From NCBI GenBank assembly GCA_947443815.1, contig CANEXR010000204.1, positions 1-5,458 of the forward strand: a stretch of 5,458 nucleotides of DNA, written 5' to 3'. Below are positions 1 to 5,458 of this stretch, one piece after another. The notes beneath the pieces were generated by a model, which saw only the letters and a program-made list of their open reading frames with translations, searched no databases and was not told the DNA's origin. The DNA comes from Flavobacteriaceae bacterium (lineage in GTDB: Bacteria; Bacteroidota; Bacteroidia; Flavobacteriales; Flavobacteriaceae). The first letter of the stretch is position 1. Each line of letters starts with the position of its first letter. The position numbers and the translations under genes are program-made.

Positions 1-85
1 AATGAAAAAAAATCCACTGGTAAAAGAAGAAAGTAATCGCATATTAAAATTACATACCATGGCCGATATTGGTGAGACCGAATAA
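1..85 (+). CDS. 3' end of an unidentified upstream gene (partial)
   Basis: An open frame enters from the left edge and ends at TAA 83-85. It gives about 27 residues with the tail HTMADIGETE. There is an ATG at position 2, but a free-standing 27-residue peptide is unlikely, so this is most probably the C-terminus of a longer protein. I do not recognise the family from this tail. The next gene starts 30 bases later on the same strand, so it probably belongs to the same transcription unit as DUF2805, the SDR and folE. Given the neighbours, another light or DNA-repair gene would not be surprising, but the sequence seen does not show that. Confidence 0.5.
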   Translation, partial: MKKNPLVKEESNRILKLHTMADIGETE

Positions 86-115
86 ATTCTATCAGCCTTT
101 TAAAACAAAAAAACA

Positions 116-400
116 GTGACAAATTCAAAGAAATTAACCGAAATCGACAAAGATCGAATTATAGAAATGGCCTGGGAAGACCGAACTACTTTTGATGCTA
201 TATTACTTCAATTTGGACTTAAAGAACAAGAAGTCATTCACTTAATGCGAACCGAAATGAAGCCATCAAGTTTCAAAATGTGGCGCGAAAGAGTACAAGG
301 ACGAAAAACGAAACATGAAAAATTAAGAACTTTTCGAGAAGGGCGTTTTAAATGCAGCATGCAAAGACAAATTAACAACAACAAAATAGCAAAAAGATAG
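116..400 (+). CDS. DUF2805 / TIGR03643 family small protein
   Basis: This is a 94-residue protein of unknown function. I recognise it as the TIGR03643/DUF2805 family from three blocks: IIEMAWEDRTTFDAI (residues 15-29), KPSSFKMWRERVQGR (49-63) and FREGRFKC (73-80). The length fits the family, apart from a lysine/asparagine-rich tail of about 14 residues after the last block. The start is GTG at 116, with no upstream Shine-Dalgarno, as is usual in Bacteroidetes. No in-frame ATG precedes the first conserved block, and the next Met is residue 18, inside it. The protein is strongly basic, helical in character and has no signal peptide or membrane segment, so it is cytosolic. A nucleic-acid-binding role is possible but is only a guess from charge. 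From memory, the family often sits near photolyase, SDR and folE genes, as it does here. Family call firm; function unknown. Confidence 0.88.
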   Translation: MTNSKKLTEIDKDRIIEMAWEDRTTFDAILLQFGLKEQEVIHLMRTEMKPSSFKMWRERVQGRKTKHEKLRTFREGRFKCSMQRQINNNKIAKR

Positions 401-495
401 CATTATTTCTAAAACATGTAGCCCTTTTTTTAGAGAAAGCTAGTACAAGTATTTAAGATTTTTATTCAAAGATTCCATTTTAAAATAAAAGACAA

Positions 496-1179
496 ATGAA
501 AAACATAGTCATCATTGGCGGTAGTAAAGGTATTGGTAGTGCCATTTTATTACAGCAATTAGAAACCAACACCGTATATAACATTAGTAGAACGGCTCCA
601 GATATTACCCATCCTAACTTGAAACATTTCAATATGGATGTATTGCAAGATGTCCTTCCTGATATTGCTCAAATCGACAGCTTAATCTATTGTCCAGGCT
701 CCATAAATTTAAAACCTATTGGTAGTTTGAGTATTGATGATTTTAGAAATGATTTTGAAATAAACGTAATTGGCGCCGTAAAAACCATTCAAAAATATTT
801 ACCTATAATAAAGAAAGGGACAAATCCATCAATTGTGCTGTTCAGTACCGTAGCAGCAAAATTAGGAATGCCATTTCATGCCAGCATTGCCACAGCAAAA
901 GCGGGAGTTGAAGGATTAGTGAAATCGTTGGGGGCAGAATTAGCATCGGTAGTACGCATCAATGCTATTGCTCCCACGATTACTGAAACCTCACTCTCGG
1001 CTGGTATTTTACGAAACGAACGCATGAAAGAAAACATGGTAGAACGACACCCCATGAAAGGCTATTTGAAACCCGAAGAAGTAGCGAACATGGCCCATTT
1101 TCTGATTTCAGAAAATGCAAAATCCATTTCAGGACAAATATTTGAAATGGATTATGGAATAGTCAGTTTTAAATTATAA
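496..1179 (+). CDS. SDR-family NAD(P)-binding protein lacking the catalytic Tyr
   Basis: This 227-residue single-domain protein has the short-chain dehydrogenase/reductase fold. The N-terminal Rossmann dinucleotide loop is GGSKGIG (8-14), after the first beta strand. Other SDR landmarks are NMDV (46-49), CPGS in the NNAG position (66-69), the structural Asn N90 in NVIG, and a C-terminal SGQIFEMDYG (212-221). The active-site region is unusual. Aligned on the catalytic lysine K135, the position of the catalytic Tyr is Ile131 (HASIATAKAG, 128-137) and the catalytic Ser position is Thr118, with Ser117 next to it. So the fold and cofactor site look intact but the classical YxxxK chemistry is missing. 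It may bind NAD(P) without acting as a normal oxidoreductase. It lies 95 bases after the DUF2805 gene and 36 bases before folE, probably co-transcribed. The ATG at 496 is chosen because the Rossmann strand starts immediately after it. Substrate unknown. Confidence 0.9.
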   Translation: MKNIVIIGGSKGIGSAILLQQLETNTVYNISRTAPDITHPNLKHFNMDVLQDVLPDIAQIDSLIYCPGSINLKPIGSLSIDDFRNDFEINVIGAVKTIQKYLPIIKKGTNPSIVLFSTVAAKLGMPFHASIATAKAGVEGLVKSLGAELASVVRINAIAPTITETSLSAGILRNERMKENMVERHPMKGYLKPEEVANMAHFLISENAKSISGQIFEMDYGIVSFKL

Positions 1180-1215
1180 AAAAATAAATAAACACTTTAG
1201 AAAGAGCATAAAAAG

Positions 1216-1827
1216 ATGATAAAAGAAATGAAAAGTTACGAGAAAATCGAACAATACGACACTGAAATAACCGAAACCTTAGCAGAAAACTATAAAATAA
1301 TCATTGGTAATTTAGGGGAAGACGTAACGAGAGAAGGTCTTGAAAAAACACCAGAACGTGTGGCCAAAGCCATGCAATATTTAACCCACGGATACGAATT
1401 AGATCCTTTACAAATACTCAAATCCGCCCTATTTACCGAGGATCACCAACAAATGATTGTGGTAAAAGACATAGAAGTCTATTCAATGTGCGAGCATCAC
1501 ATGTTGCCCTTTTTTGGAAAAGCACACGTAGCCTATATTCCAAACGGTAAAATTGTAGGACTCAGCAAGATCCCAAGAGTCGTTGATGCTTATGCCCGTA
1601 GAATGCAAGTACAGGAACGCTTGACGGACCAAATAAAAAACTGCATTCAAGAAGCGCTGAACCCACTAGGTGTAGCGGTTGTCATCGAAGCCCAACACAT
1701 GTGCATGCAAATGCGAGGGATACAGAAGCAAAATTCAGTGACAACAACCTCCTCTTTCACCGGTGCTTTTGAAAAAGACAAAACCCGAAAAGAATTTATC
1801 AGCTTAGTTGCTAACAAATTGAGTTAA
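1216..1827 (+). CDS. folE: GTP cyclohydrolase I (FolE)
   Basis: FolE converts GTP to 7,8-dihydroneopterin triphosphate plus formate, the first dedicated step of tetrahydrofolate and other pterin synthesis. It acts in the cytosol as a toroidal homodecamer. The 203-residue protein carries both family signatures: YSMCEHHMLPFFGKA (89-103) and SKIPRVVDAYARR (117-129). The zinc ligands are Cys92, His95 and Cys163. The catalytic histidines are His94 and His161, and Arg167, Lys118, Arg121 and Glu134 match E. coli substrate-site residues with a constant offset of 18. All key residues are present, so it should be active. ATG 1216 is the first start and lies 36 bases after the SDR stop. ATG 1228 (residue 5) is an alternative that would not touch the conserved core. 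Its place among photolyase-associated genes suggests it may raise the pterin or folate supply for light-related cofactors. A second housekeeping folE elsewhere cannot be excluded. Confidence 0.97.
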   Translation: MIKEMKSYEKIEQYDTEITETLAENYKIIIGNLGEDVTREGLEKTPERVAKAMQYLTHGYELDPLQILKSALFTEDHQQMIVVKDIEVYSMCEHHMLPFFGKAHVAYIPNGKIVGLSKIPRVVDAYARRMQVQERLTDQIKNCIQEALNPLGVAVVIEAQHMCMQMRGIQKQNSVTTTSSFTGAFEKDKTRKEFISLVANKLS

Positions 1828-1840
1828 TTACAACTCAATT
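1817..1840. terminator. Inverted repeat over the folE stop, possible terminator
   Basis: A perfect 9-bp inverted repeat, AATTGAGTT (1817-1825) and AACTCAATT (1832-1840), surrounds a 6-base loop and includes the folE stop codon at 1825-1827. It lies between convergent genes, where a bidirectional terminator is expected. The stem is AT-rich and the T-run after it is very short, so it would be weak. It could be chance. Confidence 0.35.
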
Positions 1841-1885
1841 TCCAATACAATCCGACATCAATTATTTTAAAGAATAAGAATAATT

Positions 1886-1964
1886 AGGAGCTATTTCCAG
1901 CTGTACACTATATCTTTTGTGCCGAACACCGGCACAAAAGGATGTCGTTCCCATCTGGGCTAGG
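1886..1964. repeat. Palindromic intergenic element A
   Basis: This element occupies the convergent spacer between folE and the photolyase. Its core is a perfect 11-bp inverted repeat, CTTTTGTGCCG (1914-1924) and CGGCACAAAAG (1930-1940), with a 5-base loop. On the left flank, the minus-strand reading of 1887-1901 is GCTGGAAATAGCTCC. This resembles GCGGGAACGGATAGCCC beside the second palindrome at 3895-3911, so the two elements look like diverged, inverted members of one family. The right arm is A-rich with no following T-run on either strand, so it is not a canonical intrinsic terminator, although it could still act as a hairpin barrier at the ends of both transcripts. I recall similar palindromes being common between genes in Flavobacterium genomes. 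Exact borders are uncertain. Confidence 0.6.
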
Positions 1965-2007
1965 CATCTGTGAAACATCTTAAAAATACTTGAATAATCA
2001 CAATAAA

Positions 2008-3303
2008 TCACTTCAAAATCCCGGCTTTATAAGTCGCAATCGCACGATCTCTAGCCATAGCGTGCTCCACCATTGGTTGGCCATACCCTAAATCAAATTC
2101 AGGAATCCATTTCCGAATATAAATCCCTTTCTCATCAAATTTTTTGAGTTGTATATCAGGATTAAAAACACGGAAATAAGGTGCGGCATCACAGCCTGTT
2201 CCAGCAGCCCATTGCCAGTTACCAACATTAGCCGATAATTCGTAATCCAATAATTTTTCAGCAAAATAGGCTTCTCCCCATTGCCATTGGATTAGTAAAT
2301 GTTTACACAAAAAACTAGCCACAACCATTCGTACTCGGTTGTGCATATACCCCGTTTCATTGAGTTGTCGCATGCCAGCATCAACCATCGGATAACCCGT
2401 AGTCCCAGTACACCAACGCTTGAAATCGTTTTCATTGTTCCGCCATTGTATGCCATCGTATGCCGATTTGAAATTCTGGGTCATTACTTTGGGAAAGCTA
2501 AATACTATTTGCATAAAAAACTCTCTCCAAATCAGTTCACTCAAGAAAACATCATTTTTGCGTACCGCCCAGTTGACTAATTTTCGGATGCTAACCGTAC
2601 CAAACCGCAAATGAGGTGACAGATAAGAGGTACTGTCAATAGCTGGAAAATCACGGGTTTCATGATAATTAGTAATTTTTGTCAAATTATGAGGCTTGAC
2701 TTTTATAGGGCTTTCTTCAAATCCAATTTCTGCTAAACTTGGAAAAGGAAAGTTACTTTTATAGAAATTAGAAAAATGAGCTGCCGTATCATATTCTGGA
2801 ATGGGAGCCATAGTTTTGTACTTTTCTAACCATTTGTTTTTGTATGGCGTATAAACGGTATAAGGCAAACCATCTGCTTTTGTAATTTCTTTTTCTTCAA
2901 ATACAACCTGATCTTTGAAGGAATGCGCACTACTATTATTCGATTGCAAAAGTGCAGAAATTTCCAAATCCCTTTGAATGGCATAAGGTTCATAATCTTT
3001 ATTGAAATATACTTCTTGAACATCAAATTCTTGAAGAAGGGATTGCCAAACTTTGTATGTTGTTCCTTTTTTGATTAATAGTGTGCTTCCTATTTCTAGT
3101 AATTGTGTATTTATTTTGGAAAGGGATTCGTGGATAAAACCAACACGTGCATCGTTTTTGGGCAAACTATTCAAAATAGCTTCGTCAAAAATGAATATTG
3201 GAATAACTGGAAATGGAGATTGTAAGGCATGAAACAAGCCTACATTATCTTCCAAACGCAAATCACGTCTGAACCAAAACAAGGTTACTTTTGGGGCAGT
3301 CAT
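2008..3303 (-). CDS. phrB: Class I deoxyribodipyrimidine (CPD) photolyase
   Basis: This is a light-driven DNA repair flavoenzyme that splits cyclobutane pyrimidine dimers using reduced FAD. The 431-residue protein has an N-terminal antenna domain opening with WFRRDLRLEDN (10-20), then a C-terminal FAD domain from about residue 225. FAD-domain motifs include LSPHLRFG (228-235), ELIWREFF (256-263), GYPMVDAGMRQL (303-314), MHNRVRM (320-326) and NWQWAAGTGCDAAPYF (362-377). By alignment to E. coli photolyase, the electron-transfer Trp triad is W287, W340 and W363. The Asn next to flavin N5 is N359, and M326 is the Met typical of CPD enzymes. E. coli uses an Asn-Glu pair for folate binding; the aligned site here (YEPYAIQ, 104-110) lacks it, so the antenna cofactor is uncertain. 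The protein is shorter than the 472-residue E. coli enzyme but complete. Its ATG overlaps the upstream SRPBCC stop in TAATG, implying translational coupling. A cryptochrome-like sensor role is less likely. Confidence 0.95.
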   Translation of the reverse strand: MTAPKVTLFWFRRDLRLEDNVGLFHALQSPFPVIPIFIFDEAILNSLPKNDARVGFIHESLSKINTQLLEIGSTLLIKKGTTYKVWQSLLQEFDVQEVYFNKDYEPYAIQRDLEISALLQSNNSSAHSFKDQVVFEEKEITKADGLPYTVYTPYKNKWLEKYKTMAPIPEYDTAAHFSNFYKSNFPFPSLAEIGFEESPIKVKPHNLTKITNYHETRDFPAIDSTSYLSPHLRFGTVSIRKLVNWAVRKNDVFLSELIWREFFMQIVFSFPKVMTQNFKSAYDGIQWRNNENDFKRWCTGTTGYPMVDAGMRQLNETGYMHNRVRMVVASFLCKHLLIQWQWGEAYFAEKLLDYELSANVGNWQWAAGTGCDAAPYFRVFNPDIQLKKFDEKGIYIRKWIPEFDLGYGQPMVEHAMARDRAIATYKAGILK

Positions 3304-3764
3304 TATTTTGAATTGAATAATTGTTCTACACGAATACAGCGGTAATCGAAGATTTGTTTGAGTTTATTTTTTACTATTAAACTATTCATGATGCGTCCTA
3401 AAAAACCTAATGGTAAGGCATAATGAACTAAATCGGTCATTTTGACTCCATTTTCGGTGGCTTCAAAAAAGTGTTTGTGGTGCCATAATGCATAAGGCCC
3501 AAAACGCTGCTCGTCGATAAAATAACTGTTTTCTTTTACAAAAGTAATCTCGGTTACCCAAGGCAATTTTAGGCCCAAAAGTGGAGATACTTTGTATTGA
3601 ATGATTTGTCCGGCATACATGTTTTTACCGTCAAAATCGGTGATTTGAAACCCCATGGTTTCGGGGGTTATTTTTTGAAGATTTTTGGGACTAGAAAAAA
3701 ATTCCCAACATTCCTCTAGACTAGCATTTACGTGTTGAACGGTTTCTTTTTTGTAGAGTTTCAT
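3303..3764 (-). CDS. SRPBCC (START/polyketide-cyclase-like) family protein
   Basis: This 153-residue cytosolic protein has no signal peptide. The pattern fits the SRPBCC helix-grip fold, which encloses a hydrophobic ligand pocket. It has an opening strand and helix (VNASLEECWEFFSSPKNL, 12-29), a ligand-cavity stretch around LPWVTEI (67-73), the strongly conserved-looking DEQRFGPYALWHHKHFFE (84-101), DLVHYALPLG (111-120) and a C-terminal helix. From memory, this subgroup is often found next to photolyase and carotenoid genes, which suggests handling of a hydrophobic molecule such as a carotenoid or isoprenoid; that is inference. The gene is 178 bases downstream of crtZ, separated by a large palindrome. 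It overlaps the photolyase start by one base, so the two are probably made together. The ATG at 3764-3762 is the first Met and sits just before the first strand. Family call good; function unknown. Confidence 0.85.
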   Translation of the reverse strand: MKLYKKETVQHVNASLEECWEFFSSPKNLQKITPETMGFQITDFDGKNMYAGQIIQYKVSPLLGLKLPWVTEITFVKENSYFIDEQRFGPYALWHHKHFFEATENGVKMTDLVHYALPLGFLGRIMNSLIVKNKLKQIFDYRCIRVEQLFNSK

Positions 3765-3815
3765 GGTGACTGGATGTTTTGTTTTAGTAAAAAATGTGGT
3801 GGTATTTGGATTTTC

Positions 3816-3930
3816 GCGTGAGGGATAGTAGTGGAGCTCTTTTTTGTTTTCAATTAGTGCGGGTTTTCACCCGGGCTAATTGAAAACAAAAAAAGCGGGA
3901 ACGGATAGCCCGACCCTTGTGGTCACGCCC
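3816..3930. repeat. Large palindromic intergenic element B
   Basis: This element lies in the crtZ-SRPBCC spacer. Its core is a perfect 18-bp inverted repeat (3840-3857 with 3876-3893). Within it is a second 5-bp stem, CGGGT (3860-3864) with ACCCG (3869-3873), closed by a TTTC tetraloop. The outer edges carry a 6-bp inverted pair, GCGTGA (3816-3821) and TCACGC (3923-3928), and GGATAG occurs on both sides of the hairpin (3823-3828 and 3903-3908). The flank at 3895-3911 resembles a flank of element A. There is no T-run after the right arm on either strand, so it is not a standard intrinsic terminator. In the - strand transcript it would form a long RNA hairpin between crtZ and the SRPBCC gene, which could affect stability or processing. 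Probably a dispersed repeat. Confidence 0.7.
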
Positions 3931-3942
3931 AACTATAGCTTA

Positions 3943-4383
3943 TTAAATTTTATAATATTTAAAAGGGACAAAGAGCATTCCGAAGCATTCGCCATGTTCT
4001 TTTCCGAGGTGTTTGTGATGTACTTTGTGGGCTTTTCGTAAGCCGATTAAGTATTTATTATTGGTGTTTTTGAACCATTTGAATCGCTGATGTATCAAAA
4101 CATCGTGTATCATAAAATAGCAAAATCCGTAGAAAGTGATGCCTAAACCTATGAAAAATAAATAGTTAAAGTGAGCTGCGGCTCCAAAATAGAAAAGCAC
4201 GATGCTGGGAACGGCAAAAATGACAAAAAAGATGTCGTTTCGTTCAAAAACATTGGCGTATTTGGGTTGGTGATGGTCGGCATGAAAGTACCACATTAGG
4301 CCGTGCATAACGTATTTGTGGGTGCACCAAGTGACACATTCCATGAAAAGAAAAACGCCTAAAAAGATTAAAAAGGAAATCAT
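3943..4383 (-). CDS. crtZ: Beta-carotene hydroxylase CrtZ (fatty acid hydroxylase superfamily)
   Basis: CrtZ is a membrane-bound di-iron enzyme that adds hydroxyl groups to the beta-ionone rings of beta-carotene, giving beta-cryptoxanthin and then zeaxanthin. The 146-residue protein has the full histidine set of the family: HKYVMH (22-27), HADHH (34-38), HDVLIH (93-98) and HKVHH (119-123), ten histidines in all. Hydrophobic helices are visible at about 3-19, 51-69 and 74-92, placing the His clusters on one face of the cytoplasmic membrane. Length is usual for bacterial CrtZ, and the short C-terminal tail ends soon after FGMLFVP (134-140). It follows crtB after 44 bases on the same strand, and a phytoene synthase and desaturase next door support a carotenoid rather than a sterol substrate. 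The ATG directly precedes the first helix. No ketolase (CrtW) is visible in the window. Confidence 0.93.
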   Translation of the reverse strand: MISFLIFLGVFLFMECVTWCTHKYVMHGLMWYFHADHHQPKYANVFERNDIFFVIFAVPSIVLFYFGAAAHFNYLFFIGLGITFYGFCYFMIHDVLIHQRFKWFKNTNNKYLIGLRKAHKVHHKHLGKEHGECFGMLFVPFKYYKI

Positions 4384-4427
4384 TGCTGTGTTTTTATTGG
4401 ATTAAAAAAGTTGTTTTTAAGACTTTA

Positions 4428-5267
4428 TCAGACCATTTTTAGTTTATAGGTTACAAATGACTGGGCAAGAAGTCCTGCTTTTGTATAATTAGAAACGCGA
4501 ATTCTGGTGCTGCCAATTTCATGACAGGGTGTGTTTTTGAGTTTTTTTAATAGCTTTTTGTAATAAATGAATGCGGTGTAAACCCCGAATTTTGCTTCGA
4601 TGGGAAGTTGTATTATGCCTTGGTAGGCAATGCTGAAATCTTCTTCTATTTCGTTTATTATCATTTTTTTTGCTTTCTCATCAAAGGAATTTAGGTCAAC
4701 TCCGGGAAAATAACTTCGGTTTAATACGAGGTTATCATCCTTTAAATCTCTGAGGAAATTCACTTTTTGAAAAGCGGAACCCAAACGCATGGCTTCATCT
4801 TTCAGCTGATTGTATTTTTGATTGTTTCCGTTGACAAAAACTTTGAGACACATTAGCCCGACAACATCTGCAGAGCCATAAATGTATTCTTTGTATTCTT
4901 CAATACTGTGATAATCAGATTTGATTAAATCCAATTTCATGCTTTTGAGAAAGGCTTGTATTAAATCATCAGAAATATTGTATTTCTTAACGGTAATTTG
5001 AAAAGCATTCAAAATGGGATTTAAACTAATACCTGTATGAAAAGCTTTGTAATATTCGGTTTCGAAATCGTTTATAAGAATTTCTTTTTCGAAACCATGA
5101 AAAGAATCCACAATCTCGTCAGCAAAACGCACAAATCCATAAACGCTATAAATAGCATCGCGAATGCTGGGCGAAAGCATATAAACGGCAGTTGAAAAGG
5201 AAGTACTATAGCTTTTTGTGACTAACTGACTACACTTAAAAGACACATCATCAAATAATTGCTTCAT
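4428..5267 (-). CDS. crtB: Phytoene synthase CrtB
   Basis: CrtB condenses two geranylgeranyl diphosphates head-to-head to 15-cis-phytoene, the first committed step of C40 carotenoid synthesis. The 279-residue protein is an all-helical trans-isoprenyl diphosphate synthase. Both Asp-rich magnesium-binding motifs are present: DEIVD (50-54) and DLKDD within NFLRDLKDD (170-178). Other family marks are KSYSTSFS (18-25, diphosphate-binding region), YGSADVVGLMC (130-140), RLGSAFQKVN (161-170) and RSYFP (184-188). Length is normal for bacterial CrtB. Only 3 bases separate the crtI stop from its ATG at 5267-5265, so the two are surely co-transcribed. A squalene synthase of the same superfamily is the main alternative, but the adjacent crtI and crtZ argue against it. 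Confidence 0.95.
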   Translation of the reverse strand: MKQLFDDVSFKCSQLVTKSYSTSFSTAVYMLSPSIRDAIYSVYGFVRFADEIVDSFHGFEKEILINDFETEYYKAFHTGISLNPILNAFQITVKKYNISDDLIQAFLKSMKLDLIKSDYHSIEEYKEYIYGSADVVGLMCLKVFVNGNNQKYNQLKDEAMRLGSAFQKVNFLRDLKDDNLVLNRSYFPGVDLNSFDEKAKKMIINEIEEDFSIAYQGIIQLPIEAKFGVYTAFIYYKKLLKKLKNTPCHEIGSTRIRVSNYTKAGLLAQSFVTYKLKMV

Positions 5268-5270
5268 AAT

Positions 5271-5458
5271 TTATTCTTCTGAAAATTGCGTATTAATTAA
5301 ATCTGACACTAGTTTACCTGAGATTAATGCTGGGGGAACTCCTGGTCCTGGAACGGTTAATTGGCCTGTAAAATATAAATTTTTCACCTTCTTACTTTTT
5401 AATTTTGGTCTCAAAAAGGCGGTTTGTAATAAGGTATTTGCCATTCCATAGGCATTTC
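5271..5458 (-). CDS. crtI: Phytoene desaturase CrtI, C-terminal end (partial)
   Basis: The frame read on the - strand from the right edge to TAA at 5273-5271 gives about 62 residues. It includes NAYGMANTLLQ, then LYFTGQLTVPGPGVPPALIS. The latter is the C-terminal FAD-binding signature of CrtI-type desaturases. CrtI desaturates phytoene to lycopene through FAD-dependent steps on the membrane. The N-terminal Rossmann part, the start codon and any promoter of the operon lie outside the window. It is the most upstream gene seen of the crtI-crtB-crtZ-SRPBCC-photolyase run. Subtype (desaturase versus a CrtI-like isomerase or ketolase) cannot be fixed from the tail alone, but adjacency to crtB favours phytoene desaturase. 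Confidence 0.93.
   Translation of the reverse strand, partial: NAYGMANTLLQTAFLRPKLKSKKVKNLYFTGQLTVPGPGVPPALISGKLVSDLINTQFSEE

Noticed and set aside
421..431. T-run after GCCC downstream of the DUF2805 gene, terminator-like
   Set aside because: No hairpin precedes it; the upstream bases do not pair, so a terminator is not supported.
401..495. Possible promoter for the SDR-folE genes
   Set aside because: I looked for the Bacteroidetes pattern TAnnTTTG with an upstream TTTG/TTG box and found no convincing match.
1828..2007. Possible small gene or RNA gene in the convergent spacer
   Set aside because: No meaningful open frame or tRNA-like fold is seen; the inverted repeats account for the visible structure.
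2299..2614. Two overlapping + strand open frames of 93 and 64 codons
   Set aside because: They lie antisense inside the photolyase gene over its conserved FAD domain and show no recognisable protein features; they are shadows.
2826..3026. 66-codon - strand open frame
   Set aside because: It is an alternative frame within the photolyase, Lys/Ile-rich from AT bias, with no family resemblance.

Overview
The window looks like a chromosomal segment of a low-GC member of the Bacteroidetes, most likely Flavobacterium or a close relative. The reasons are AT-rich, Lys/Asn/Ile-rich coding, start codons without clear Shine-Dalgarno sequences, and a gene set typical of yellow-pigmented flavobacteria: carotenoid genes next to a photolyase. 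The genus is inferred from protein character, not from a database search.

Layout. The first 85 bases are the 3' end of an unidentified gene on the + strand. The + strand then carries a DUF2805/TIGR03643 small protein (116-400), a short-chain dehydrogenase-like protein (496-1179) and GTP cyclohydrolase I, FolE (1216-1827). A 180-base convergent spacer follows. It holds a 9-bp inverted repeat at the folE stop codon and a larger palindromic element. Everything from there to the right end is on the - strand. In transcription order it is the C-terminal end of phytoene desaturase crtI (cut by the window edge), phytoene synthase crtB, beta-carotene hydroxylase crtZ, a second and larger palindromic element, an SRPBCC-fold protein, and a class I DNA photolyase. 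The photolyase start overlaps the SRPBCC stop (TAATG).

How the genes fit together. The set reads as a protection cluster against light and photo-oxidation. CrtB and CrtI make the coloured C40 backbone and CrtZ hydroxylates the cyclised carotene, so zeaxanthin-type pigment is the likely product. The lycopene cyclase needed in between is not in this window. The photolyase repairs UV-induced pyrimidine dimers. FolE makes the first dedicated pterin intermediate, a precursor of tetrahydrofolate or other pterins and a possible source of a photolyase antenna cofactor. The DUF2805, SDR and SRPBCC proteins are, as I recall, frequent companions of photolyase and carotenoid genes but have no established function.

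No new multi-gene defence or mobile system is visible. The items most worth a second look are the SDR that has lost the catalytic tyrosine, the two related palindromic elements with matching flanks, and the uncharacterised companion proteins of the photolyase.
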